Shown: positions 1 to 7,430, counted from the stretch's first letter. The stretch: DNA of 17,059 nucleotides from JBAPRR01 sp049281195 (GCA_049281195.1 JBAPRR010000075.1:1-17059); one strand, 5' to 3'. Notes: generated by a model from the letters alone, not told the origin. Made by a program: numbers and translations.

Positions 1-1370
1 CTTGGAGTCGGAAAGTGGTTGGCGATCTCTCCAACACTCGCCTGTTGTTTGATCTCCCCGTTCGAAGGATCGAGCCCATACAGAACCCCCGCCTGGCTGA
101 TCGTCCAGACGAGGCCTGCTGCAACGATCGGGGGGCCGCCACCGACATCGGAACTCCAAACCAGATGTAGCGATGGGGGTGACCCTCCCACGTCTACGGT
201 AACGGTTCCCGCTAGACATGGCAGGAACACGGTTGTGTTCACCACCGCGGTTCCACCGTCTATGTCCTCGTCGCAGAGCGATCCCAGTTCTCCTAGCTGG
301 CCGCCTATTCCTCCCAGGTGGGATCCGTTGAGAAGGTACGCGATTCTGGACTTGCCGCTCAATAGAACATCGCCATCGGAGAGCAGTGTTGGGGGCACCG
401 ACATGTCGAGATCTTCCGCGTTGTTCTCGCGCCAGTCCGAGGGAGCGAAGTACTGGAGCAGACTCAACGAAGGGGACAGCTCTAGCGCCGAATCGCTGTC
501 GTCATATCCCTCGCTTACAGAAGACACTGATCCGTTACCGACACCGACCCAGATATTTCCCCTGGAATCGACCACGGGAGCTGCCCCTCCCATCCAGATT
601 GCACCCTGGCTCTCGATTGAAGATGCGTCAACCGTGAAGAACTTGGGCGATCCACCAGTCTCCGGCACGGCTACCACTCGGCCGCGGTAGGTGGCACAGT
701 CGCCGTCGTTTCCCCCCATTCCGAACACGACCTGGCCGGCGTCGAGTGTGAGACCGGTTCTCTGAAGCAGAGCGCTGGGAGCGGCACCCGATGGGTCCAC
801 GTTCTGCTGGACCTCGATCGAACCCGACGAAGTGTTCAGACCGAACAGCACGTGCGCGGGCGCGCCGTCTCTGTACTCGTCGGCAACAACGAAGATCTCA
901 TGGCGAGTCGTGTCGATGACCGGGGTACCGGTGATACCGACGAATGGACGGATATCCCCACAAGGAAGCACCGAAGAGGGAACCGGACTTGCGAGATGTC
1001 GCGCCCATACCACATTTCCGTTCGTGGACGACAGGGAGTACACGGTGTCATTCTCGGTGGCCACGAAGATGTCCGCGCCAGCAACGAGTGGCTCTCCATA
1101 GATCTCGCCGTCAACTCTCAATGACGTCCATGCGCGTCGAGACGTTGAGACTCCGCTGATCGAAGTCGAAACCCCCGAGCCTTCGAGGTCCCCGTGGTAC
1201 ACGGTCCATGACGGTGAGCTGTCTACGCTTGTCTGGATGCCGGCAACGGCATTCACTGCACCAGAGATCGTCATCGTAACGAGAAAAGCAGCAAGAGTGA
1301 GAGTTCGTCGCTTAGCAATCCATCGTCCCGCGAGTGGGCTTAACACTGAGAACCAAGGGTAGTGCCGCAT
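1..1370 (-). CDS. Secreted PQQ-like beta-propeller repeat protein (3' end outside window)
   Basis: An open frame of 456 codons runs from the ATG at 1370 to the left edge without a stop, so the C-terminus is missing. The N-terminus is a signal peptide: basic KRR near residues 16-18, then the hydrophobic stretch TLTLAAFLVTMTISGAVNA, giving an exported or cell-wall protein. The mature part shows short beta-propeller blade repeats typical of the PQQ-binding-like/WD40-like superfamily, for example LVAGADIFVATENDTVYSL near the N-terminus and AAGLVWTISQAGVLYGLDP close to the window edge. These families bind ligands or act as scaffolds; the visible part shows no recognisable catalytic motif, so a quinoprotein dehydrogenase role is not supported. 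A GTG at 1346 is an alternative start that still keeps the whole signal peptide. No clear Shine-Dalgarno precedes either start. It is divergent from whatever lies at 1436. Confidence 0.85.
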   Translation of the reverse strand, partial: MRHYPWFSVLSPLAGRWIAKRRTLTLAAFLVTMTISGAVNAVAGIQTSVDSSPSWTVYHGDLEGSGVSTSISGVSTSRRAWTSLRVDGEIYGEPLVAGADIFVATENDTVYSLSSTNGNVVWARHLASPVPSSVLPCGDIRPFVGITGTPVIDTTRHEIFVVADEYRDGAPAHVLFGLNTSSGSIEVQQNVDPSGAAPSALLQRTGLTLDAGQVVFGMGGNDGDCATYRGRVVAVPETGGSPKFFTVDASSIESQGAIWMGGAAPVVDSRGNIWVGVGNGSVSSVSEGYDDSDSALELSPSLSLLQYFAPSDWRENNAEDLDMSVPPTLLSDGDVLLSGKSRIAYLLNGSHLGGIGGQLGELGSLCDEDIDGGTAVVNTTVFLPCLAGTVTVDVGGSPPSLHLVWSSDVGGGPPIVAAGLVWTISQAGVLYGLDPSNGEIKQQASVGEIANHFPTP

Positions 1371-1435
1371 GCGATCTCGCAGGTTGAGGCGATGTCTATG
1401 TCTGCCGGCGGTCCCACGGCGTTGTGCAAGTCGCA

Positions 1436-1795
1436 ATGTTCTGGCTAGTCGGAGCAGTTTGGGCTTGGACATTTACCTGGTGGCGCTTCCTTTTGGTGTC
1501 CTGGCCGTAGTGGCGTGTCTGCCCGATCAATCAAATCGCCGTTGCGCGTCTGCGGTCTGGCAATGCGCGACGCATAGACCAACTGGATATCGGCACTGTG
1601 GGGATCGTCCGGTTGATGGAGTTGATTCGACCCGAAGTTGCAGTTACGCGCTCTCCAAGCCGATTCAGAGCCTTCGATCTGGCGCGGCGCATGACCGAAG
1701 AAGTCCGAGCGTCCGAAGCGCCGAATGTGATTGTGCGCCGACTCAGCGGACCCGATGTCGACCTGAGTTACGCGTCACGTGCTACCAATCAGTAG
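1436..1795 (+). pseudogene. Possible small membrane protein frame interrupted by an amber codon
   Basis: One plus-strand frame starts at the ATG at 1436 with a tryptophan-rich hydrophobic segment (FWLVGAVWAWTFTWWRFLL). It meets TAG at 1508-1510 and then stays open in the same frame to TAG at 1793-1795, with coding-like composition (LMELIRPEVAV, AFDLARRMTEEV). Reading through the amber codon would give about 118 residues: one membrane helix plus a charged cytoplasmic tail. A shorter frame from the GTG at 1598 (65 residues) is the only uninterrupted version. I do not recognise the family and no Shine-Dalgarno is seen. This could be a decayed gene, a sequence error at one base, or chance. The rest of the 1371-1845 gap shows nothing else that I can support. 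Confidence 0.3.
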
Positions 1796-1845
1796 CTGTT
1801 CAGTCGACATCCTGGGGTGACCGCAGAGGCCGGTAGTCAGTTTGG

Positions 1846-2523
1846 CTATTTGGCGGCGCGCTGGCGCGCTCCGAGTGCGGTGATCAGCCCGGCGCCGGTG
1901 ACGAACACCAGTGCGGCGCATAGGGCGGAGCCGGGGTCATGTGATGGTCTGGTCGACCAGATCCACGGGGATCGCCAGCCGTTCAATATCGCGTCCTCGC
2001 TCAGGACTAGGTATGCCATAGGTCCGATCCAGGAGAGCCCTGCGCCTATCACGGCGGCTGAGATGAGGCCGATGCCTGTGATGCCAGCGACGTTGCGCGC
2101 CACGTCGAGAGTGCCGCCGGGCAGATGTGCCCCTGAGGCTCCGGCGCTTAGCAAGCCGACTGCGACTCCTATGAGGGCTACCGCCGTGCCGAACCGCAGG
2201 TACGGCAGCCAGCGACCGGTGGCGCGCTCAGGTTCGCCGAACGGACTGTACGTGGTCATTGCGATAACCGTCGCCGTTCCAGCTTCCAGCAGGAAAGGCA
2301 GTTGCTGGGTGAGCGGGCCACTACTTGGTACCCAGCGCCAATCGAGCGCCCCGCGCAAGACCAAGCTGCAGCCAACGAGCGCTCCCAGGGCGACGGGAAC
2401 ACGCCGGCTGGCGACGTAAAGGCGTATCAGTCGCGAACCGGCTGCGGTGCTGCCCCAGCTCCGCAAGGGGAACAGAATTTTCGACTCTGATCGTGTGAGT
2501 GTTCGTAAATGGACGGAGGTCAC
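1846..2523 (-). CDS. Polytopic membrane protein, distal gene of the sigma/ABC operon
   Basis: A 225-residue hydrophobic protein with about five or six membrane segments, including VPVALGALVGCSLVLRGAL, AVALIGVAVGLLSAGASGA and AALVFVTGAGLITALGA. It has no nucleotide-binding or catalytic motif. The start chosen is the GTG at 2523 because it overlaps the stop of the preceding permease by two bases (GTGA arrangement), which implies translational coupling. A longer frame reaching 2583 would lie inside the permease gene and is less likely. Position directly after an ABC ATPase and a first permease suggests it is the second membrane subunit of the same transporter, or an accessory protein to it. The family was not recognised; the transporter role is inferred from context. 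Confidence 0.75.
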   Translation of the reverse strand: MTSVHLRTLTRSESKILFPLRSWGSTAAGSRLIRLYVASRRVPVALGALVGCSLVLRGALDWRWVPSSGPLTQQLPFLLEAGTATVIAMTTYSPFGEPERATGRWLPYLRFGTAVALIGVAVGLLSAGASGAHLPGGTLDVARNVAGITGIGLISAAVIGAGLSWIGPMAYLVLSEDAILNGWRSPWIWSTRPSHDPGSALCAALVFVTGAGLITALGARQRAAK

Positions 2524-3986
2524 GGGATCTGTGCCAGAGCTATGTGGCCCGCCCGAAGGTCCTGCAGGTGAGTAGCCAGCCAAGCATGCTTCACGTTCGG
2601 AGCGAGGGCAGCAAACCGATTCGCGGCTCCGGCCGCGGGTGACGGAAGCGAATCGGCGTTGTCAAGCAAGGCGGCTTCGATCGCAGCCTGAGCCGGATCG
2701 CCGGTGATGCCTCCAGCGGGGCCGATGAAGGCGTCCACGAAGGCGTCCACGAAGGCGCCCTGTTCGATCGCGAGGGCCCCTGAGCTGGGTGGTTCGGGCT
2801 GACTCGGCAGCTCAGTCAGGGCCACTTGTAGCACCGGAGGTTTACCGGTGATGGTCGCACTCGCTCCGACCAAGGTTTCGATCTCGGTCGCGCTCAATGC
2901 CACCGAGAGCTCCGCCACGGTCGAGGAAGAACTCTGCTCGACCCGCACGGGCGCCCCGGGGAGCCCCGCGAACTGGTGAATCAGCGGGTTCAAGGCGGCA
3001 ACGAGGTCGGGCAGATAGGCCCGGAAGGCGGGATGGACGCAGACGGGGATGGCTCCCTGCTGGCAGACGGGCGTGTAGGCGATGAGCCGGTCGCTGGCGG
3101 CGTCGTGGACGGCAGGGACGACCACGCCGTTAGCCTCCACGCGGGCCGTCCCCGCGAGTCCGACGCCGGCACCAGCAGCCCCTATACCAATCGCGGTCAC
3201 CACGGCTGCGGTGCGCCACACGATCCGGCTCCTGGATGCAGTTGCAAGTCCAAGTCCGGCGAGGGCCGCGATGCCAACCCCGGCGAAGAAAATGATCTGA
3301 ACGATGTAGAGGTCGGGAAAGTAGTGGAAGAACGCCCCGGCGTCCCCGTGCGGAACCGAGTTCATCGGCGAGAGGAGGGCGAACGTGGGGTGCGACTCAT
3401 TGAGGACGACCCGGAATCCAACTATGAGCACCAGGAATGTCACAAGCGCAGCCAGCGGAGCAGTGAAGCGTCCAGGTAGCAACACCCCGGCGGCAAACCC
3501 CAGCGCGCAGATGGCGCACAGCACTGCGGCTCCAGCAGCCACCGGCCACCATGGCGGCCCACCCCAGCTGGTTTGGGTGGCCGTGAAGCCGTAGAGCGCG
3601 GCGACGCAGCCGAGGAACGCGGCGAGCGTCCAGATTGAGGTAGCGGCAAACGAGGCCAAAGCGGTGGCCCAACGCGGTCGGGCGGCGATGGTTGTCAGCT
3701 CGACCATCTTGCGCCGTCCTTCGCGTGATCCGGTCCAGGCAGCCACGCCTGCGGCGAACGGCGAGAAGTCCGGGACCAGATGATTGAGGATGACCGAGGA
3801 GCGGACGAACCAAATCGGTGGATAGCCAGCGGCCTCGCGGAAAGCGTCGAAGTAGAACAGGGCGCCGAGCAGCGCGAGGAACCAGACCATGGTGCTGTGG
3901 CGAAGCTCCAGGCGCACCAACCGGGCACGACGCATCGGGTAAACCCGCTGTGGCTCCGAATGCAGCGGAAGTGTGAACGACGTCAT
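2520..3986 (-). CDS. ABC-2-like transporter permease with long extracytoplasmic C-terminal domain
   Basis: A 488-residue protein. The first 285 residues or so hold about seven membrane helices. Between helices two and three there is a charged cytoplasmic loop (GSREGRRKMVELTTIAARPR) of the kind seen in ABC-2 permeases, where it contacts the ATPase. After the last helix (about residues 265-285, AVVTAIGIGAAGAGVGLAG) come roughly 200 residues with no further membrane segment. They would lie outside the membrane and include CQQG and CVHP cysteines that could pair. That tail is unusual for a plain permease and may bind substrate. The gene starts with ATG overlapping the stop of the ATPase gene (ATGA at 3983-3986). 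A later ATG giving MRRARLVRLEL is an alternative start. A 12-bp tandem repeat sits inside the gene. The substrate cannot be told from sequence. Confidence 0.8.
   Translation of the reverse strand: MTSFTLPLHSEPQRVYPMRRARLVRLELRHSTMVWFLALLGALFYFDAFREAAGYPPIWFVRSSVILNHLVPDFSPFAAGVAAWTGSREGRRKMVELTTIAARPRWATALASFAATSIWTLAAFLGCVAALYGFTATQTSWGGPPWWPVAAGAAVLCAICALGFAAGVLLPGRFTAPLAALVTFLVLIVGFRVVLNESHPTFALLSPMNSVPHGDAGAFFHYFPDLYIVQIIFFAGVGIAALAGLGLATASRSRIVWRTAAVVTAIGIGAAGAGVGLAGTARVEANGVVVPAVHDAASDRLIAYTPVCQQGAIPVCVHPAFRAYLPDLVAALNPLIHQFAGLPGAPVRVEQSSSSTVAELSVALSATEIETLVGASATITGKPPVLQVALTELPSQPEPPSSGALAIEQGAFVDAFVDAFIGPAGGITGDPAQAAIEAALLDNADSLPSPAAGAANRFAALAPNVKHAWLATHLQDLRAGHIALAQIP
2727..2757. repeat. 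12-bp in-frame tandem repeat in the permease gene
   Basis: The unit gaaggcgtccac occurs twice in direct succession, followed by a partial third copy (gaaggcg). On the coding (minus) strand it encodes repeated Val-Asp-Ala-Phe in the extracytoplasmic tail, read as FVDAFVDAF. Being a multiple of three, copy-number changes would preserve the frame. Confidence 0.85.
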
Positions 3987-4723
3987 TGCCCCCCGTGCAG
4001 CACGGCGCCGTAGCCCCGTTCCAACTGCGAGTCCCCCAAACCGTGGTCGGCTCCCCGTGCTCTCAGCTCGTCGGGTGTGCCCCGAAACACAATGGTTCCC
4101 CGATCCATGAGTGCAACCTCGGTGCAGGCGGCCCCGACGTCTTCGACCAGATGCGTGCTCACGATGACCGTGGCTGTGTCGCCCAACTCGCGCAACACGG
4201 CCCGGAACTGCACCCGCTGCTCGGGGTCGAGACCAGCCGTCGGTTCGTCCAACAACAACAGCTCCGGGTTGTTGACGATGGCCTGGGCGATCCCCACCCG
4301 TCGCAACATCCCGCCCGAGAGCGTGCGCAACTTGGTTTTGGCCCTTTCCCCGAGCTCGACCCGCTCTACCGCGGCGGCCACTGCAGCGGGTATCTGAGCG
4401 GGGGGCATTTCTTTCAGGAGCGCGAAGTACTCGACGAACTCCACAACCGTGAACCCCGGGTAATAGCCCAGGTTCTGTGGCAGGTAGCCCAGTCGGCGGC
4501 GGATCTCACGACGCTGGCGATAGTTCGCAGGATCGCGGCCCAACAGCTGCAAGCTTCCCGAGGACGGTTGCAGCACGGTGGCCATCATCCGCAAGAGCGA
4601 AGTCTTGCCCGCCCCGTTCGGGCCGAGCAGCCCGAACACCCCGGGACCGACTTGCAGGTCGACCCCGGCCACCGCTTCGGTACGGCCGAACTTTCTAGTC
4701 AGATGGTCAATGTCGATGTTCAT
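3983..4723 (-). CDS. ABC transporter ATP-binding protein
   Basis: A complete 246-residue ABC ATPase that energises the membrane proteins encoded downstream. All motifs are present: Walker A GPNGAGKT at residues 34-41, Q-loop glutamine at 83, signature LSGGM at 135-139, Walker B LLLLDEP at about 155-161, D-loop GLDP, and switch histidine at 191. Sequence character and gene order fit the ABC-2/drug-exporter ATPase group rather than importers. The start at 4723 is supported by a GAGGAG Shine-Dalgarno a few bases upstream and by a TGA/ATG overlap (4720-4723) with the membrane-protein gene before it. The same frame stays open to 5350, but that upstream part is the antisense-like shadow of the neighbouring gene and is not used. 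Confidence 0.95.
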   Translation of the reverse strand: MNIDIDHLTRKFGRTEAVAGVDLQVGPGVFGLLGPNGAGKTSLLRMMATVLQPSSGSLQLLGRDPANYRQRREIRRRLGYLPQNLGYYPGFTVVEFVEYFALLKEMPPAQIPAAVAAAVERVELGERAKTKLRTLSGGMLRRVGIAQAIVNNPELLLLDEPTAGLDPEQRVQFRAVLRELGDTATVIVSTHLVEDVGAACTEVALMDRGTIVFRGTPDELRARGADHGLGDSQLERGYGAVLHGGQ

Positions 4724-5442
4724 GACGCTCCTCGTGGAACACGGGTAACACGAATCACCACAGCGGCACAGACGGCCGCGAAGATCAGGTAGGGATCCAC
4801 TAGTGCCCAATCGGTGATCGCCGCGCTCCATTGGCCCGAACTTGCTTGAGCCGCGAAGACTGTGATGGCCCAGCCGCCCATTCCCGCCGCCACTCCCACG
4901 TTCGCCGAGCGGGAGACAGTCGCCGAGGCCAAGGCCAGCGCCGAAACAGCAGTCATGGGGACAAGCCAGCCGAAGGTGATCGAAGCGGCCAAACCTGACG
5001 CCGCAGAGGCCGCGAGCCCCAACAGAGCATTGACAGTTAAGACCGCCAATGTCCGAACCAGCAGCACCATCCGGTCGCTGACCGCCATGCTGCACGACAG
5101 CTCCCATGCCGGGTCCATTCCCGGCCCGTAGGCGTACGCGATCCCTGCTCCCGCGATCGCCGGAGCCAAGAGCGCCACGAGCGGGAGGCCCGTCTCGACC
5201 GTTGCCGCCAACCCCACCGCGAGCACGACCACTGTCGAGATCAGCCACGCCACCAATAGCGAAGGCGTCGTCAGTAGTGCCCGCGCCAAACCCGGCGAGC
5301 CCAACCATCTCTGGACACGGCCCTCCAGCCAGCTCGGCTGGCGGCGCCACACCTCAGTGGCCACCGCTCTCCACACCCTTCCCAGATCGACATCCGGCGG
5401 CGCCCCGTCCCATTCCTGGCCCGTCGTGTGCATTTCGCTCAT
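4720..5442 (-). CDS. Six-helix membrane protein in the anti-sigma position
   Basis: A 240-residue protein with a soluble N-terminal segment of about 50 residues (DLGRVWRAVATEVWRRQPSW), then about six membrane helices such as LLVAWLISTVVVLAVGLAA and LAVLTVNALLGLAASAASG. It directly follows the ECF sigma gene, the usual place of the anti-sigma factor, but the N-terminal segment lacks the HxxxCxxC zinc-binding motif of zinc-anti-sigma proteins. The segment around YGPGMDPAWEL recalls membrane proteins found with ABC transporters next to ECF sigma genes; this is recollection, not a search. ATG at 5442 is preferred over GTG at 5445 because GGGAGG lies six bases before the ATG. It overlaps the sigma stop by one base (TGATG). 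It could regulate sigma, be a transporter subunit, or both. Confidence 0.75.
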   Translation of the reverse strand: MSEMHTTGQEWDGAPPDVDLGRVWRAVATEVWRRQPSWLEGRVQRWLGSPGLARALLTTPSLLVAWLISTVVVLAVGLAATVETGLPLVALLAPAIAGAGIAYAYGPGMDPAWELSCSMAVSDRMVLLVRTLAVLTVNALLGLAASAASGLAASITFGWLVPMTAVSALALASATVSRSANVGVAAGMGGWAITVFAAQASSGQWSAAITDWALVDPYLIFAAVCAAVVIRVTRVPRGAS

Positions 5443-5994
5443 CACGAACCTCCCTCCACGGCCAGCCGGTCACCGAGCGCCTCCCGCAACGTTCTTCGAG
5501 CCCGATGTGCCCGGCTTTTCACAGTGCCCTCCGGCACGCCCATTAACGCAGCCACTTCTGCCACTGACCGGTCCTCGACACACAACAGTTGCCACGTTTC
5601 CCGGTCGGCCCCGCCCGGAGGGCCTAATGCGGCTACCGCTTTCTCCAGGTCCAGTCGCGATGAGCACCGTCTCGGTCGGATCCCCGACGCCGCGCATATC
5701 CGCTTCCACAACAGCGGGCAGTACCAGCTCTCCCGGTCCTCGGCGGCGCAAGAACAGGGTCGCCTGGCGTCGAGCGATTCCCCACAGCCACCCGCCCGCC
5801 GTCCCACCGGGTCGGTAGCCGACCGCCCCGCGCCACACCCCGAGAAAGGTCTCTTGCAACACGTCCTCCACATCGACGGCAGGCAGCACCACCCGCAGCC
5901 GCGCAGCCAGCCAGGGCGCATGTCGGGAAAACAACTCCCGAAGCCCTCCTTCGTCACCAGCGGCGACTCGGGCGATTAGCCCGTCGTCATCCAT
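5442..5994 (-). pseudogene. ECF-family RNA polymerase sigma factor, split by a frameshift
   Basis: From the ATG at 5994 the frame encodes a typical ECF sigma-2 region: LIARVAAGDEGGLRELFSRH, then DVEDVLQETFLGVWRGA and GWLWGIARRQA. Near 5655-5662 the family similarity leaves this frame at DPTETVLI and resumes one frame over at RLDLEKAVAALGPP. It then continues through a complete sigma-4 helix-turn-helix (SVAEVAALMGVPEGTVKSRA) to the stop at 5442-5444. One extra base at about 5658 accounts for the shift. Without it the product would be about 183 residues, the usual ECF length. As read, the first frame ends at 5470 with no sigma-4. I saw no slippery heptamer that would suggest programmed shifting, so this is either a true pseudogene or a one-base sequence error. 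The linked operon genes are intact. Confidence 0.85.
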
Positions 5995-6495
5995 CACCTC
6001 TCTATTGCACTGGGAGGCCGATTGGTTCACGAAAGCTTTCTGAACGGTCAAATCGGCATGGTGAGCTCAAGGCGCCAATTTCGATCAAATCGGGGTCGAC
6101 GGGTTTGCGGCGCAGCCGATGGTGACCTGTACCGTTTGGGTGAAGGGGTCGGTGTGTTCGTCGCAGTGGTCTACCTCGGCAATGATGAGAGATCGATTCC
6201 GAAGAGCATGAAGGGCTCGGGATCAGAAAGCGCGAGTTCGGCATGCTCATCGAGGCTCAGTGCAGCGCGGCTACATCACTCGCGAGATCGATCGGCCCAA
6301 CGGCAGCGTGTGACTCGCGCTCACGGAGCAGTGCCGCGCCGCGAATGAGGCGAGCTTCGAGAGTTGAGGCTATGTCGACACGGAGCAGTCTCTATGAACA
6401 ACAGTCCCGATATTCAGCGAGCGATTAGTTGGGACGAACGAAACTCGACGAACCATTTGAAGTTAGACACGGTGTGATCCAAGGAGGAGAATTCC
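5995..6495. other. Gap without a confident gene
   Basis: No plus- or minus-strand frame here looks like a real gene. A short minus-strand open stretch ending at TGA 6085-6087 (about 43 codons, including LIIAEVDHCDEHTDPF) has protein-like composition but no start codon and no recognised family. It may be the tail of a lost gene. The promoter of the sigma operon should lie in the left part, but I could not identify convincing -35/-10 elements. The right end carries the ribosome-binding site of the next gene. Confidence 0.4.
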
Positions 6496-6825
6496 ATGCC
6501 AAAGTTCCTCACGATCGGCTACGGCGATCAGGCGGGCTACGACCGTACTGGGGAGGATCTGAGAAACGCGGCGCATGCGCATGACGCGGGACTCCAAGCT
6601 CTCGGAGCGCTAATGGCCCGTGCCGGCGAACCGATACAAGTGCGTAATCACGAGAACAAGGAAGTTCAGAGCGAGCCGGGTGCCTTTATGCAGTCCGAGC
6701 TACCAATTGCGGGCTTCATGGTGATAGAGGCAGCTGATGCTGACGAAGCAGTTCGACTTGTCGCCAAAACTCCATGCGCGGTTGCTTACGGTGTGGTCGA
6801 GGTCTGGCCACTCGTGATGTCGTAG
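6496..6825 (+). CDS. YCII-related (DGPF-domain) family protein
   Basis: A 109-residue protein with the compact ferredoxin-like fold signature of YCII-related proteins: an N-terminal strand (KFLTIGYGD), a central amphipathic helix, and the C-terminal pattern PIAGFMVIEAADADEAVRLV followed by a strand ending VVEVWPL. Members are small, usually dimeric cytoplasmic proteins, often in operons with ECF sigma factors; most have no proven reaction. The start is well fixed by the strong Shine-Dalgarno AAGGAGG at 6481-6487. The gene stands alone, with no same-strand neighbour close by, although an ECF sigma gene lies about 0.5 kb away on the other strand. A weak hairpin follows at 6839-6860. Confidence 0.9.
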   Translation: MPKFLTIGYGDQAGYDRTGEDLRNAAHAHDAGLQALGALMARAGEPIQVRNHENKEVQSEPGAFMQSELPIAGFMVIEAADADEAVRLVAKTPCAVAYGVVEVWPLVMS

Positions 6826-6838
6826 CTCGCCCCGACGC

Positions 6839-6860
6839 CATCGCCCGCACCGGCGCGATG
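6839..6860 (+). terminator. Weak hairpin after the YCII gene
   Basis: CATCGC at 6839-6844 pairs with GCGATG at 6855-6860 across a 10-base loop, 14 bases after the stop codon. There is no clear T-tract (ttgtcctcgt follows), so termination is only possible, not shown. Confidence 0.25.
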
Positions 6861-6869
6861 TTGTCCTCG

Positions 6870-7145
6870 TCACGCCAAAGTCGAGTCAGTCCGCTTAGAA
6901 GGGAAGGGCGCGTGCATCTTGGTCGAGCGCTTGTACCCTGAGCAGGCCCGCGGGAACTGCCTGGCCAGGTAGCGTTCCTCGACCATTGCGCTATATAAAG
7001 TGGATCCCGTCCAGGACACGGCGGTCAGCCATACCCAACTCGACAAGATGGCAGTGCCGACTCCAACGACCCTGAGTGCGGAGAAGACGAGCCCCGAGCC
7101 AGCGCGCCGTGGACCCGCATTGGACCCGTGGTCAACGAGGGCCCC
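6870..7145 (-). pseudogene. Remnant of an isoprenylcysteine-methyltransferase-like membrane protein
   Basis: A minus-strand frame is open from just after an in-frame TGA at 7146-7148 to the stop at 6870-6872 (91 codons), with no ATG until codon 54. It reads as the C-terminal half of an ICMT-like integral membrane methyltransferase: a VDHG turn, a hydrophobic segment (GVGTAILSSWVWLTAVSWTG), then the conserved tail MVEERYLARQFP and YKRSTKMHAPF. In ICMT-like proteins a Glu-Glu-x-x-Leu and Tyr-Lys-Arg pattern closes the SAM pocket. A neighbouring frame at about 7130-7180 (AVIGVATILLIPLRGPR) could be the displaced preceding helix. The missing start and frame break indicate a pseudogene. Family assignment is from motif memory and is moderate. 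The remainder of 6826-7430 shows no other gene. Confidence 0.4.
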
Positions 7146-7393
7146 TCAGTGGAATTAAGAGGATCGTGGCGACACCGATCACCGCCGTGCTGCCGAACTC
7201 GCGCGACCTCGGACGCGGCTTCTCTTCATGAAGAAGGCTGCTACGAGCCAGTACAGCTAAAACGCCGCCCCGTCTGCGAAGAGAAGCTCAACCCCACACA
7301 TCGTGACTCGAGCACCCCACAGGGATGGGTGTTTCGCGGCGAGATATCGGAACTATTGCCCGCAGAACTGCCCACTGTACATGGGTCACTCTA

Positions 7394-7424
7394 TTGACTA
7401 CACGTATACACTTAGAGTATGCTC
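7394..7424 (+). promoter_or_regulatory. Candidate promoter and PadR operator of the efflux operon
   Basis: TTGACT at 7394-7399 resembles a -35 element. TATGCT at 7419-7424 is a possible -10 (spacer 19), which would start transcription at or next to the ATG at 7431, giving a leaderless mRNA. TAGAGT at 7413-7418 is a closer but short-spaced alternative. Between and over these lies an imperfect inverted repeat, ATAC-N7-GTAT (7406-7420), next to the self-palindromic GTATAC (7404-7409). The site covers the core promoter, where a PadR repressor that controls its own operon would be expected to bind. Confidence 0.4.
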
Positions 7425-7430
7425 TGAGAT

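Noticed and set aside
19..690. Plus-strand open frame of 223 codons
   Set aside because: It lies opposite the beta-propeller gene, is proline/serine-rich with no motif, and is an antisense shadow of a well-supported minus-strand gene.
836..1114. Minus-strand open frame of 92 codons
   Set aside because: It is in another frame of the same strand as the beta-propeller gene, which covers it with better blade repeats and a signal peptide.
1369..1836. Plus-strand open frame of 155 codons
   Set aside because: It is arginine/cysteine-rich with no family character. The alternate frame through the amber codon at 1508 looks more coding-like.
4724..5350. Upstream extension of the ABC ATPase frame giving a 455-residue protein
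   Set aside because: The added 200 residues are glycine/arginine-rich shadow sequence in the wrong frame of the membrane-protein gene. The ATG at 4723 has its own Shine-Dalgarno and all ABC motifs follow it.
5470..5994. Programmed frameshifting in the ECF sigma gene
   Set aside because: No slippery heptamer, internal Shine-Dalgarno or strong downstream hairpin was seen at 5650-5665, so a mutation or base error is simpler.
6002..6348. Open frames on both strands upstream of the sigma gene
   Set aside because: Composition is biased to arginine/serine/histidine, there is no ribosome-binding site, and there is no motif.
7128..7397. Plus-strand open frame of 89 codons before the PadR gene
   Set aside because: It has no start signal and no family pattern, and it overlaps a more convincing minus-strand remnant.
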